Assembly: GCF_013342145.1 (NCBI RefSeq)
Contig: NZ_JABUQZ010000001.1
Span: 2,480,001-2,544,000, forward strand
Direction: 5' to 3'
DNA from: Haloterrigena gelatinilytica
GTDB lineage: Archaea > Halobacteriota > Halobacteria > Halobacteriales > Natrialbaceae
Length of the DNA: 64,000 bases
A model generated the notes under the pieces. That model made no database searches, was not told where the DNA came from, and saw nothing but the letters and a program-made list of their open reading frames with translations. Position 1 is the stretch's first letter; the number at the start of each line of letters is the position of its first letter. Of this stretch, positions 39,032-48,860 are shown piece after piece. The translations under genes and the position numbers were made by a program.

Positions 39032-40183
39032 CTAGAACCCTTTTCCCAGCAGCTCGCGCGCGATAACGTTCTTCTGGATTTCGCTGGTTCCCTCGTAGAT
39101 CTGGGTGATTTTCGAGTCGCGGTAGAAGCGCTCGACGGGGAAGTCGTTGACGTAGCCGGAGCCGCCGTGGATCTGGACGGCCTCGTTGGCGACGTCGACG
39201 GCGATGCGGGAGGCGTACTCCTTGGCCATCGAGGCGCCCATGGTGATGTCGTTCTCCTGGTCGACGTTCCAGGCGGCCTTGTAGGTCAGGTTCCGCGCGG
39301 CCTCGGTCTTGGTCGCCATGTCGGCGAGTTTGTGCTGGATGGCCTGGAACTCGCTGATCGGCTGGCCGAACTGCTCGCGATCCTCGGCGTACTCGAGGGC
39401 GGCTCGAAGCGCGCCCTTCGCGATGCCGACCCCCTGTGCGGCGACGCCGGTTCGGGTGGCGTCGAAGAACTGCATCTGCTGGAGGAAGGCGGCGCCCTGG
39501 TCGCCGATGAGGTTCTCCTCGGGGACGCGGACGTCGTCGAGGATGAGTTCGGCGGTGTCGGAGGCGCGGATCCCGAGTTTGCCGGTGATCTTCTCGGACG
39601 TGAAGCCGTCGCGGTCGGCCTCGACGACGATCTGGCTGAAGCCGTCGTAGCGACCCTCGGCGTCCGGGTCGGTCTTACAGAGCATGACGAAGAAGTCGCC
39701 GACGGTGCCGTTGGTGATCCACATCTTGTTGCCGTTGATCACCCACTCGTCGCCGTCCTTCTCGGCGCGCGTCGAGACCGAGGAGACGTCCGACCCGGTG
39801 TCCGGCTCCGAGATGGCGGCCCCGGAGATCTTCTCGCCGCGCGCGACGGGCTCGAGGAAGCGCTCCTTCTGGTCTTCGTTGCCGAACTCCCGAATGGCCT
39901 CGGTCCCGAACGAGCAGGCGAGGATCGAGAGCGCGATGCCGGGGTCGTAGGAGAACAGTTCCTCGGCGATGATCGCCGACTCGAGCGTCGAGTAGCCCGC
40001 GCCGCCGTACTCGATCGGAATCGAGGCGCCGACCAGTCCCATCTCGGCGGCCTCGTCGACGATGTCGTGGGGGAACTTCTCCTCGGTGTCGTACTCCTCG
40101 GCGTGGGGAACGATTTCGTTCTCCGCGAACCGCGCGACTTCGTCGCGAATCTGTTCCTGTTCTTCTGAGAGCCCGAATTCCAT
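39032..40183 (-). CDS. Acyl-CoA dehydrogenase
   Basis: 383 residues, full length for short/medium-chain enzymes. Motifs: [13 protein letters not shown] (FAD/substrate region, ~125), [37 protein letters not shown] and the C-terminal [18 protein letters not shown] holding the catalytic Glu. It performs the first step of beta-oxidation, passing electrons to ETF. It is divergently transcribed from the HAD/ECH fusion gene across a 115-bp shared promoter region, so the first three beta-oxidation steps are probably co-regulated. Confidence 0.95.
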   Translation of the reverse strand: MEFGLSEEQEQIRDEVARFAENEIVPHAEEYDTEEKFPHDIVDEAAEMGLVGASIPIEYGGAGYSTLESAIIAEELFSYDPGIALSILACSFGTEAIREFGNEDQKERFLEPVARGEKISGAAISEPDTGSDVSSVSTRAEKDGDEWVINGNKMWITNGTVGDFFVMLCKTDPDAEGRYDGFSQIVVEADRDGFTSEKITGKLGIRASDTAELILDDVRVPEENLIGDQGAAFLQQMQFFDATRTGVAAQGVGIAKGALRAALEYAEDREQFGQPISEFQAIQHKLADMATKTEAARNLTYKAAWNVDQENDITMGASMAKEYASRIAVDVANEAVQIHGGSGYVNDFPVERFYRDSKITQIYEGTSEIQKNVIARELLGKGF

Positions 40184-40298
40184 GTGATGGTATTCCTACC
40201 CCATCGATAAAGAGGTTTGTAACCGGAAATAAACCGAACTATAGTTTCTTGTACGAATGAGGGAAACGTTCAAACACGTGCACATTGCAACTGTGACC

Positions 40299-42272
40299 AT
40301 GGAGCTGGAAGACATCAACACCGTCGCAGTTCTCGGCGCAGGGAATATGGGCCACGGCATCGCGGAGGTACTCGCGATGGCGGGCTACGACGTGAACATG
40401 CGGGATATCAAAGACGAGTTCGTTCAGAACGGCTACGAGCAGATCGAGTGGTCGCTGAACAAGCTCGCCGAGAACGACCAGCTCACCGAGGACGAGGCCG
40501 AGGCCGCCCTCGAGCGAGTGACGCCGCTGGTCGACATGGCGGAGGCCTGCGGCGACGCCGACGTCGTCATCGAGGCCGTCCCCGAGCAGATGGACATCAA
40601 AAAGGACGTCTACGCCGAACTCGAGGAGGTCGCCGCCGACGACGCCATCTTCGCGACCAACACCTCGAGCCTCGCGATTACGGACCTCGCGGAGGTCACC
40701 GAGCGCCCCGAGCGGTTCTGCGGGATGCACTTCTTCAACCCGCCGGTCCGCATGGACCTCGTCGAGGTCATCTCGGGGGCCGACTCCGCCGAGGAGACCC
40801 TCGAGACGATCGAGGCGCTGGCCGAGGACATCGGCAAGACGCCCGTGCGCGTCCACAAGGACTCGCCCGGCTTCATCGTGAACCGCGTGCTCGTTCCCCT
40901 GATGAACGAGGCCTGTTGGCTCGTCCACAACGACGAGGCGACCATCGCCGAGGTCGACTCGACGACGAAGTACGGGATGGGGCTGCCGATGGGGAGCTTC
41001 GAACTCGCCGACCTCACCGGCATCGACGTCGGCTATCACGTGCTCGACTACATGAACGAGGTGCTCGGCGAAGCCTACGAGCCGAGCCCGCTGTTCGAGC
41101 AGAAGGTCGAAGACGAGGAACTCGGCAAGAAGACGGGCAAGGGATTCTACGACTACGAGGACGGCGAGGGCGCCCAGATCCCGACCGACGAGCAGTCCGA
41201 CCTCGTCGAGAAGCGACTGATCGCGACGCTGGCCAACGAGTCCGCCAAGCTGATCGGCAACGACGTCGCGCCGCCCGAATCGATCGACGAGGCGACCAAG
41301 CTCGGCGCCGGCTTCCCGGACGGCCCCGTCAAGATGGTCGACGAGTTCGGGATCGAGAACGCCCTCGAGGCCCTCGAGGAGGCCTACGAGGAGACCGGCC
41401 ATCCGCGCTACGAGCCGGCCGACTACCTCGAGGAACGCGCCGAAGCGGGCGGGTTCTACGAACAGGGCGGCGACGCCGAAGCGACCGAGTTCGAGACGAT
41501 CCGAATCGAGTACCCCGGCGACATGGTCGGCCACGTCGTCCTCGACCGGCCCCACCGGATGAACACGATCAGCGACGACCTGCTCGAGGAACTCTCCGAG
41601 GCCGTCGACCTGCTCGAGGACGACGACGAGGTGCGCTCGATTCTGCTCACCGGCGAGGGCGGGAAGGCCTTCTCCGCGGGCGCGGACGTCCAGAGCATGG
41701 CCGGCAGCGGCGCCGACCCGCTCGAGATCACCGAACTCTCGAAGGCCGGGCAGGAAGCGTTCGGAAAACTCGAGTCCTGCGAGATGCCCGTCGTGGCCGG
41801 AATCGACGGCTTCTGTCTCGGCGGCGGGATGGAGCTGGCCACCTGCGCCGACCTCCGGATCGCCAGCGAGCGCTCCGAGTTCGGCCAGCCCGAACTAAAT
41901 CTCGGCCTCATCCCCGGGTGGGGCGGCACCCAGCGGCTCAAACACGTCGTCGGCGAGGGCCGCGCGAAGGAGATCATCCTCACCGCCGAGCGATTCGACG
42001 CGGAGACGATGGAAGACTACGGCTTCGTCAACGAGGTCGCCGACAACGACGACCTCGAGGAGCGCGCGCTCGAACTGGCGACCGACCTCGCGGGCGGCCC
42101 GCCGATCGCCCAGAAGTTCGCCAAGCGAGCGATGCTCGCCGGTCGCGACGACACCGATGCCGGCCTCGAGTACGAGGCCTCCGCCTTCGGACAACTGATG
42201 GCGACCGACGACCTCATGGAGGGAATCACGGCCTTCATGGAAGACGAAGAGCCGGAGTTCGAAGGTCAGTAA
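40299..42272 (+). CDS. 3-hydroxyacyl-CoA dehydrogenase/enoyl-CoA hydratase fusion
   Basis: 657 residues from the ATG at 40299 (MELEDINTVAVLG). Residues ~5-290 are the NAD-dependent hydroxyacyl-CoA dehydrogenase with VLGAGNMGHGIAEVLAMAG and FFNPPVRMDLVEV; residues ~295-390 are its second C-terminal domain; residues ~400-657 are a crotonase with FSAGADVQSMAG, GFCLGGGMELATCADLRIA and the catalytic Glu region LGLIPGWGGTQRL. The order HAD-ECH is the reverse of bacterial FadB and typical of archaeal fusions. It hydrates enoyl-CoA and oxidises the product. The gene is divergent from an acyl-CoA dehydrogenase. Confidence 0.95.
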   Translation: MELEDINTVAVLGAGNMGHGIAEVLAMAGYDVNMRDIKDEFVQNGYEQIEWSLNKLAENDQLTEDEAEAALERVTPLVDMAEACGDADVVIEAVPEQMDIKKDVYAELEEVAADDAIFATNTSSLAITDLAEVTERPERFCGMHFFNPPVRMDLVEVISGADSAEETLETIEALAEDIGKTPVRVHKDSPGFIVNRVLVPLMNEACWLVHNDEATIAEVDSTTKYGMGLPMGSFELADLTGIDVGYHVLDYMNEVLGEAYEPSPLFEQKVEDEELGKKTGKGFYDYEDGEGAQIPTDEQSDLVEKRLIATLANESAKLIGNDVAPPESIDEATKLGAGFPDGPVKMVDEFGIENALEALEEAYEETGHPRYEPADYLEERAEAGGFYEQGGDAEATEFETIRIEYPGDMVGHVVLDRPHRMNTISDDLLEELSEAVDLLEDDDEVRSILLTGEGGKAFSAGADVQSMAGSGADPLEITELSKAGQEAFGKLESCEMPVVAGIDGFCLGGGMELATCADLRIASERSEFGQPELNLGLIPGWGGTQRLKHVVGEGRAKEIILTAERFDAETMEDYGFVNEVADNDDLEERALELATDLAGGPPIAQKFAKRAMLAGRDDTDAGLEYEASAFGQLMATDDLMEGITAFMEDEEPEFEGQ

Positions 42273-42573
42273 GCCGAACGGGCCGAGCGCCACCGGCTCG
42301 CTGCGATCGCGAGCCCGTCGCCGGTACCGAGTCGCGAGGGAGATAGTGAGTATATATTGATAGTATACCGGTTCGATTAAACGTAATTTTCTATATAGAT
42401 ATCCGTTCGGAGAGAACGGGCTCTAGCTTCGAACGCGATATATCCGATCTCTGTCGTCTGTGGTTCATCTGAAATATGGTAAGAAATATGATATCTGGTC
42501 GCGAGATTTATCACGAAGAGGTACCATGGGTGACCCGTGGCTGTAACGATGCAGAGAACGGAGGGGGGTCCCA
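42273..42573. other. AT-rich intergenic region before HalX regulator
   Basis: 301 bp, much richer in A/T than the rest of the window from about 42345 to 42520 (runs such as gtatatattgatagtatac). It holds a short hairpin CCGTTC-ggaga-GAACGG (42403-42419). A Shine-Dalgarno-like GGAGGGGGG at 42560-42568 precedes the regulator. I see no coding sequence; it probably contains the terminator of the upstream gene and a long 5' leader. Confidence 0.5.
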
Positions 42574-43146
42574 ATGAGTGACGACCTCGAGATTCTCGTC
42601 GTCGACGACGAGGCGCGCCTCGCGGATCTGTTCGCCGCGTGGCTCCAGAGCGAGTGGAGCGTCGACACGGCCTACGACGGCGAAGAGGCCCTCGAGAAGA
42701 TGTCCGACTCCGTCGAAGTCGTCCTGCTGGACCGTCGAATGCCGGGTCTTTCGGGCGACGAGGTGCTCGAGCGAATCAGGGACGCCGGCTACGAGTCCCG
42801 GGTGGTGATGGTGACGGCGGTCGATCCCGACTTCGATATCATCGAGATGGGGTTCGACGATTACCTCGTCAAACCGGTCTCGAAGGACGAACTGATCGAG
42901 ATCGTCGACGACGTCGCCGACCGAACGGAGTACGAATCGGATATTCAGGAGTACTACGCGCTCGTCTCGAAGAAGGCGCTGCTGGAATCCGAGAAGGCCG
43001 ATCGAGAGCTCGCGAACAACGAGGAGTACCAGGACCTCTGTGACCACGTCGAGGAACTCGAGGCCCGCGTCGACGAGACCGTCTCCGGAATGTCGTCCCA
43101 CGACGACTTCGTCGGCGCGTTTCAGGACCTGCAGTCAGAACACTAA
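42574..43146 (+). CDS. Response regulator with HalX domain
   Basis: 190 residues. Receiver domain (~5-118): ILVVDDEARL, the phospho-acceptor Asp in VVLLDRRMPGLSG, and the conserved Lys in DDYLVKPVSKDEL. The C-terminal ~65 residues are the HalX domain (YYALVSKKALLESEKADREL), a helical module found mostly in haloarchaeal response regulators. There is no DNA-binding domain, so it works through protein contacts. Its gene is convergent with a histidine kinase gene and they overlap by 4 bp. Confidence 0.93.
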   Translation: MSDDLEILVVDDEARLADLFAAWLQSEWSVDTAYDGEEALEKMSDSVEVVLLDRRMPGLSGDEVLERIRDAGYESRVVMVTAVDPDFDIIEMGFDDYLVKPVSKDELIEIVDDVADRTEYESDIQEYYALVSKKALLESEKADRELANNEEYQDLCDHVEELEARVDETVSGMSSHDDFVGAFQDLQSEH

Positions 43147-45104
43147 TCGCTTTCGTCGAACGCGAACTCGAACCGAGCCCCCCCGTCGACGCTTTCGGTC
43201 GCGGTAACCGACCATCCGTGTCCGGTAGCGACTTCTCTGACGACCCAGAGTCCGATTCCGAGCCCCCCGGCGGCGGTCGAGACCGACGGATCGAACAGGT
43301 CGTCGTTGATCTCGTCGGGTAACCCCGTCCCGTCGTCCGCGACGAAAAAGCCGCGACCGGAGCCGCTCTCGGACTCGAGGGCGCCGACGCGAACGGCGAC
43401 GTCTTTGCCGCCGTGCTCGATCGAATTCCGGAAGAGGTTCTCGAGTAAGCGCAGCAGTCGCGATCGGTCGGCCTCGATAGCCATCGTCTCCGCGACCGAA
43501 AGCGTCGCGTCGGCCGTCGAAACGTACTCCCAGGCGTCGTCGGCGACCGACTCGAGGTCGACGGGTTCGGAGTCGGTCGCCCACTCCCCGTCGCGTGCGA
43601 TCGCCAGGACGTCCTCGATGATCGCCTCCATCCGATCGAGTCCGTCGCGAACGCTGTCGACGTACTCGAGCGATTCGGTCTCCTCGAGCAACTCGAGATA
43701 CCCCTGCGCGACGCCGAGCGGATTGCGCAGGTCGTGGCTGACGATCCGCGCGAAGGCGTCCAGCCGCTCGTTCTGTTCGCGGAGCTTTCGCTCGCTGCGC
43801 TTCCGTTCGGTGATATCGCGGACGACGCCGACCGAGCCCACGAACTCCTCCTCGCGGACGAGGACGGCGATCTGGGCCTCGCAGGGGATTCGCTCGCCGG
43901 CTTTCGTCTCGAGGGAGAGTTCGACCGTGTCCGTACTGTCGCCGCTGGAGAGCAGCGAGCGGATCATCTCCCTGCCGGCGTCGACGTCGGCCTCGTCGAA
44001 GACGATCGAGGCGTGCTCGCCGAGCAGCCCCTCGCGGCTGTAGCCGGTCATCGCCGTCAGCGCGTCGTTGACGGTCATGAAGTGGCCCTGTTCGTCGAGG
44101 ACGTACATCCCGTCGCCGGCCGTCTCGACGAGGCGCTCGTACCGCTGGAGCGCCCGCTCCTGTTGTTCGAGTTGGCCGCGGATCGCGATCGTCTCGAGGA
44201 CGTGAGAGGCCGTTCCGGCGACCATCTCGATCCCCGCCCGTTCGGCCTCCGAGAGCGTCTCGAGCGCGTAGACGACGAACACCCCGTACCGCTCGTCGCC
44301 GGAGGCGAGCGGCGCGACGGCGGCGGCGCGAACGCCCCGGTCGACGGCGTGCTCGCCGAACGGAACCGCACCGCACCGGTCGGCGACGTGCTGGTGGCTC
44401 TGGAACTCGTCCGTTCGGATCGCCCGCTCGAGGAGCGGCTGGTCGCCGTCGCCGATCCCGAAGGTTCGTTGCATCGGCCACTCCATGCTGTCGGGGTCGG
44501 TCAGCCAGGGGACGATCTCCCCCTCGCCCTGATCGTACTCGCCGACCCAGGCGAACGCGTAGCGGTCGGTCGCGGTAAACTCCTCGCGGAGAATTCGCTC
44601 GACGGCGACGGGAGAGGTCACATCGACCAGTCGTCGCCTGACCGCGGAGACGATCGCCGCGATGTCGTCGGGCAACGACGCGAGGCCGCCGTCCGTTTCG
44701 GAGTCGGTATCGGCCGCCTCGAGATCGTCGGGCGCGGTTCGCGAGTCGGCGCCGACGCGTTCGGTGATCGTCTCGGCGAGGCGATCGGGCCGGTCGGTCT
44801 CGTCGGTCCGAGCGACCACCTCGCTGAGGACGGCGACGGACGCGTCGCTCTCGTCGTCGCCCCAGCGGACGAACGCCGGCGTCGACGGCGCCTCCGCTTC
44901 GACGGCGTCGACGAGTTGCGGTACGTTCGGGATCGAACTCGCGTCGATGACGACGGCGTCGATCGCTCCCCGCTCGAGTCGGTCGACGGCCTCGGCCGCG
45001 CGCTGGGCGATGACGACGTTGACCGGCGCGTCGGTCAACGCGAGCGTGACGGACGCACGCGTGGATCGATCGTTGCTGACACAGAGGACGCGTGGCCGAC
45101 TCAT
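43143..45104 (-). CDS. Sensor histidine kinase with GAF and PAS domains
   Basis: 653 residues, no membrane helices. The first ~110 residues look like a degenerate receiver (VLCVSNDRSTRASVTLALTD, AVVIDASSIP). A GAF domain spans ~155-305, PAS ~315-430, then HisKA with the phospho-accepting His in RIVSHDLRNPLGVAQGYLEL, and a HATPase domain with LLENLFRNSIEHGG, VADDGTGLPD and GGLGIGLWVVREV. It is a cytosolic sensor; ligand unknown. The convergent 4-bp overlap with the HalX gene at the 3' ends makes them plausible partners. Confidence 0.93.
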   Translation of the reverse strand: MSRPRVLCVSNDRSTRASVTLALTDAPVNVVIAQRAAEAVDRLERGAIDAVVIDASSIPNVPQLVDAVEAEAPSTPAFVRWGDDESDASVAVLSEVVARTDETDRPDRLAETITERVGADSRTAPDDLEAADTDSETDGGLASLPDDIAAIVSAVRRRLVDVTSPVAVERILREEFTATDRYAFAWVGEYDQGEGEIVPWLTDPDSMEWPMQRTFGIGDGDQPLLERAIRTDEFQSHQHVADRCGAVPFGEHAVDRGVRAAAVAPLASGDERYGVFVVYALETLSEAERAGIEMVAGTASHVLETIAIRGQLEQQERALQRYERLVETAGDGMYVLDEQGHFMTVNDALTAMTGYSREGLLGEHASIVFDEADVDAGREMIRSLLSSGDSTDTVELSLETKAGERIPCEAQIAVLVREEEFVGSVGVVRDITERKRSERKLREQNERLDAFARIVSHDLRNPLGVAQGYLELLEETESLEYVDSVRDGLDRMEAIIEDVLAIARDGEWATDSEPVDLESVADDAWEYVSTADATLSVAETMAIEADRSRLLRLLENLFRNSIEHGGKDVAVRVGALESESGSGRGFFVADDGTGLPDEINDDLFDPSVSTAAGGLGIGLWVVREVATGHGWSVTATESVDGGARFEFAFDESD

Positions 45105-45278
45105 ATCACTCAGTCACTCTCGGATTCGGTATCGGTCGTCGATACCGCTGCCTACCGGGGCGAAACGGATTGTTCTTTCGGCGTGTCAGTCACGCCACTG
45201 GACCATCGATCGGTTGCGGACGCATCGACTGGCCGGAGGTCGACGGTCGGCGAACGCGGGAGTTCCGCCGGCCCGACG

Positions 45279-46430
45279 TTACGGCGCCTGTCCGTAGATC
45301 AGGTTGCGCTGAATCTCGTTCGCTCCCTCGTAGATGACCGGAATGCGGACGTCGCGGTAGACGCGGGCGATCCGCCGCTCGTCCAGGATCGACCGCCCGC
45401 CGTGGAACTGCATCCCCTGTTCGGCGACCGAGGTCGCGGTCTCGGTCGCGTTGGTCTTCGACAGCGCCGCCCAGTAGCCCTCGTTCTCGCCGTTTTGTAC
45501 TTTCTCGCAGGCTCGCCAGGTGAGCGAACGGGCGCTCTCGAACTCGATCAGCATGTCCGAGAGGCCGTGCTGGACCGCCTGAAAGTCGCTGATCGTCCGG
45601 CCGAACTGCTCGCGGTCGTGGACGAACTCCCAGGTGGACTCGATGGCCGCCGCCGCGAGGCCGATCCCGTGTCCGGAGACGGCGATCCGGCCGTGGTTGA
45701 AGAAGTCCGCGAGCATCCAGAACCCCTCGCCCTCCTCGCCGATCAGATTCTCTTCGGGGATCCGGCAGTCCTCGAGTTCGATGTGGGCCTGTTTCGAGGC
45801 GCGCATCGCCATCTTCTCGGGGATGTGTTCGGCCTCGTAGCCGTCGGTGTCGGTCGGGACGATAAAGAGCGAGTAGTTGGCGTAGGGGTTCGACTCGTCG
45901 TCGCCGGTGCGCGCGTAGAGGGTGATCCAGTCGGCCTCGACGCCGTTGCCGATCCAGTACTTCTCGCCGTTGATCACGTACTCGTCGCCGTCCTTCTCCG
46001 CCGTGGTCTCCATCCCCGCGAGGTCGCTGCCGGTGTCGGGTTCGGAGACGCCCAGCCCCGAGCGCTGCTCGCCCTCGGCGACCGGCCGGATGTACTCCTC
46101 GCACTGCTCGTCGGTGCCGTACTCGTAGGTGAGCTCGCAGCCGAAACTCGCCAGCTGCAGCGTCAGCGCGATCCCCGCGTCCGCGCGGTAGAACTCCTCG
46201 GTCAGCGCCAGCAGTTGCGGGAGATCGAGCCCCCGGCCGCCCCACTCCTCGGGAATGTCCTGCGCGACGAGGTTCGCCTCCTGACCCGCCTCGAGGATCT
46301 CCTCCGGATACTCGCCGGCCTGGTAGTACTCCTGTGCGTTCGGTTCGATGTGCTCGCGCGCGAACTCCCGGGCTTCGGCCTTGATATCGCGGGCGTGCTC
46401 CGGGACGATACTGTCGTCGAGTAGGTCCAT
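45279..46430 (-). CDS. Acyl-CoA dehydrogenase
   Basis: 383 residues. Motifs [58 protein letters not shown] and PVIYEGANEIQRNLIYGQAP (catalytic Glu) define the family. It shares length and layout with 39032-40183 but clearly differs in sequence, so the two probably act on different chain types. It lies 174 bp upstream of the histidine kinase gene on the same strand, without clear coupling. Confidence 0.94.
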   Translation of the reverse strand: MDLLDDSIVPEHARDIKAEAREFAREHIEPNAQEYYQAGEYPEEILEAGQEANLVAQDIPEEWGGRGLDLPQLLALTEEFYRADAGIALTLQLASFGCELTYEYGTDEQCEEYIRPVAEGEQRSGLGVSEPDTGSDLAGMETTAEKDGDEYVINGEKYWIGNGVEADWITLYARTGDDESNPYANYSLFIVPTDTDGYEAEHIPEKMAMRASKQAHIELEDCRIPEENLIGEEGEGFWMLADFFNHGRIAVSGHGIGLAAAAIESTWEFVHDREQFGRTISDFQAVQHGLSDMLIEFESARSLTWRACEKVQNGENEGYWAALSKTNATETATSVAEQGMQFHGGRSILDERRIARVYRDVRIPVIYEGANEIQRNLIYGQAP

Positions 46431-46707
46431 GTGCCGTCACAGGACAGCGCGATAAATATAGGTGCGGTGATCCGTTGCAAGCCCCAGACCGGGAGGCGGC
46501 GGGGCGGTCCGGCCCCCCGGCGTCGCCGGCCGGTACCGCTCACGGTGGCGACGAATCGCCATTCGCCGAAACGGCGTCCTGCGGAGCGCTCGACGGTTCC
46601 GTCGGGTACCGTCCCCCCGGAAGTCGCCGTCGGAAACGTTCGTGAACCGTTCTGTCCGTTCAGAACGACTGTCACCCTTTTAGCGACCCGCCTTCGACGG
46701 ACGGCCT

Positions 46708-47697
46708 ATGACGACCGATCCGACGAACGACGATCGAGACGACGAGGCGTACGACCCCGATATCGACCGCCGGGCGTTCATCGCCGCGGGCGGTGCCGTC
46801 GGCGCGACGATGCTGGCCGGCTGTGCCGGCGATGCGACGCCCGACGACTCGAGCGACGCGCCAGACGACGAGGAGGCCGACGGGTCGACGACCGCGGACG
46901 CGGCGAACTTTCGACTGCTCATCAGCGACAGACCTGCCGACATCGGCGACTTCGACCGACTCGACGTTTCGTTCGATAACGCCCGCATCTTCGACGGCGA
47001 GGGCGAGGAGTCGGACGACGGCGAGACTGACGAGTCCGAGACCGACAGCGAAGACGCCGAAACCGACGACGAGGAACCGTCCGAGGACGGCGACGACGAT
47101 GTATCGACGGGTGACGAATCCGGCGACGAATCGGACGCGAACGACGGCGAATCGGACGCAGACGGTGACGAATCCGACTCGAGCGACGACGCCGTCGAGC
47201 GACGCCGCGGATTCTACTGGCTCGACCTCGAGGGCGCGACGGTCGACCTGACGCAGGTCGTCGGCGAGAAGGCCGTCTCGGTCTTCGAGGGCGGCCTCTC
47301 GGCGGGCAGCTACGAGAAGATCGAACTCCACGTCGCGGACGTCGAGGGCGTCGTCGACGGCGAGACGGTGCCCGTGAAGGTGCCGAGCGAGAAACTCCAG
47401 ATCACCCACGCCTTCGAGGTTCGCGAGGACGAACCGCTCGAGTTCGTGTTCGACATCAACGTGGTCAAGAAAGGAAACGGCGGCTACAACCTGAAACCCG
47501 TTATCTCGGAGAGCGGCGTCGCTGGCGAGGACGTCGACGTCGAAGAGATCGACGACGAATCCGACGGCGAGAGCGACGAGGACGCCGACGGCCGTGGCGA
47601 CGCCGAGGAGAACGACGGCGATACCGGCGGCTCCGGCGGGAACGAAACGAACGACGGCGATGCGGACGACGGCAACGAGAGCGAGACGAACCCGTAG
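46708..47697 (+). CDS. DUF4382 Tat lipoprotein
   Basis: 329 residues. The N-terminus has the twin-arginine signal DRRAFIAAGGAVGATMLAGC with a lipobox, so it is exported folded by the Tat system (tatA is in this window) and anchored by lipid on Cys. The DUF4382 domain (~65-90 and ~165-275: FRLLISDRPADIGDFDRLDV; GSYEKIELHVADVEG) is interrupted by a ~70-residue Asp/Glu/Ser insertion and followed by an acidic Gly/Asn tail. The role of DUF4382 is unknown; it is beta-rich and extracytoplasmic. Confidence 0.88.
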   Translation: MTTDPTNDDRDDEAYDPDIDRRAFIAAGGAVGATMLAGCAGDATPDDSSDAPDDEEADGSTTADAANFRLLISDRPADIGDFDRLDVSFDNARIFDGEGEESDDGETDESETDSEDAETDDEEPSEDGDDDVSTGDESGDESDANDGESDADGDESDSSDDAVERRRGFYWLDLEGATVDLTQVVGEKAVSVFEGGLSAGSYEKIELHVADVEGVVDGETVPVKVPSEKLQITHAFEVREDEPLEFVFDINVVKKGNGGYNLKPVISESGVAGEDVDVEEIDDESDGESDEDADGRGDAEENDGDTGGSGGNETNDGDADDGNESETNP

Positions 47698-47828
47698 TTC
47701 TACCGGCGCAATTGAATCGCGCCGGCGGCGGAGCCGGGTCGCTGTTCACCGCTTCCGCTGCGAGACGGTGTCGTTACTGGCGGTGGCGCCGCTCGGACGG
47801 GACGACCGACGGCCGAGTGTCGACGCTG

Positions 47829-48167
47829 CTATCGAAGCTCCCGAACGAGGTCGTTGACCGTGGCCGATTTTGCCGCGTGGTCCTCGAGTCGCCAGCGGTC
47901 CCACACCACGTCGCAGACGACGTGGACGTAGAGGACGACGCCGGTCACGATCGCGAGCGATCGGCTCGCGAGCGCCAGCAGCGGGACGACGGTGCCGATG
48001 ATGAGGAGGTGGCTCAACAGCCGCGAGAGGACGCCGACGTCGCCGTGCTCGAAGATCTGCCCCTGGTCGGCGACGGCCGCGATCGGATTCGCGAGGCAGA
48101 ACCTGACGGCGTCCCAGCTCCCGGTCTTGACCCGCGCGATGAGCAAGTGATCGACGTCGATGAGCAC
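47829..48167 (-). CDS. Membrane protein, metal-dependent-hydrolase-like, with damaged or misplaced start
   Basis: From the first in-frame start codon (GTG at 48167) 112 residues follow, beginning LIDVDHLLIARVKTGSW with an Asp-x-Asp-His motif and including a membrane helix near RLLSHLLIIGTVVPLLAL. The same frame is open and protein-like upstream to 48305 (PPIYSKHHAAISLVVAGVLA, an added His-rich start and helix), but no start codon lies there. A GTG at 48307-48309 would fit if one base (48306) were removed. So the gene is either frameshifted right after its start or starts late. The stop and family (four-helix, YdjM-like) are reasonably sure. Confidence 0.6.
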   Translation of the reverse strand: MLIDVDHLLIARVKTGSWDAVRFCLANPIAAVADQGQIFEHGDVGVLSRLLSHLLIIGTVVPLLALASRSLAIVTGVVLYVHVVCDVVWDRWRLEDHAAKSATVNDLVRELR

Positions 48168-48426
48168 GCCGACGGCGGTGCCGTAGGCGACGACCGCGAC
48201 GGCGGGGAGTTCGACGCCCGAGACGCTGATCGGCGACAGTACGGCGGCGAGAACGCCGGCGACGACGAGCGAGATGGCGGCGTGGTGTTTCGAGTAGATC
48301 GGCGGTCACCTGGGCGTCGAAACCACGGCGAGGCACAAAACCGTCCCGCTGTCTCTCGATTCGTCGGCCGATCGCGACCGAGCGCGACACCCCGCGGCGC
48401 GGTTCGATCGAAGCGTCGCTGCGATC

Positions 48427-48804
48427 TCAGCCGGCGAAGCCCGAAAGCGACCACTCCCCGTTGTCGCCGTCTTCCTCGGCGATACTCGGGGCGCTGACGA
48501 GCACGAACGCGCTCTCCGCGTCGCCGTTGCGGATCTGGCGGGTCGACGACGGGGGGATCCACAGCGCGTCGCCGGTCTCCATCGCGACCGGTTCGCCGTC
48601 GATGACGACCGTCGCCTCCCCCTCGATCAGCACGTAGACCTCTTCGTGGCCGTTCTCCGTGTGGTCGTGGGGTTTGCTGTTCCAACCGGGATCACAGCGA
48701 GCGACCGTCACCCCTACCTGCTCGGTCTCGAGCGGATCCGATAAGAAGTGCATCGCGCTCGAGACCTGCTCGACGTCCTCGTAGTTCACCTTCCGGTAGG
48801 TCAT
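48427..48804 (-). CDS. Cupin-domain protein
   Basis: 125 residues forming one cupin barrel. Motif 1 is KPHDHTENGHEEVYVLIEGE (metal-binding His, His, Glu) and motif 2 is GDALWIPPSSTRQIRNGD, where the usual last His is replaced by Arg/Gln-containing sequence. Small single-domain cupins bind sugars or metals; the role is unknown. It lies 57 bp downstream of nikR on the same strand, so they could be co-transcribed. Confidence 0.88.
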   Translation of the reverse strand: MTYRKVNYEDVEQVSSAMHFLSDPLETEQVGVTVARCDPGWNSKPHDHTENGHEEVYVLIEGEATVVIDGEPVAMETGDALWIPPSSTRQIRNGDAESAFVLVSAPSIAEEDGDNGEWSLSGFAG

Positions 48805-48860
48805 GTCCGTGTGTTCGACTGCCGTACAGTAAAACTAGTCGTTCGGTCGAACCAGAGGTG

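Noticed and set aside
43734-46424. 896-codon frame opposite the histidine kinase and acyl-CoA dehydrogenase
   Set aside because: Spans two real genes and their intergenic region on the other strand; no recognisable protein motifs.
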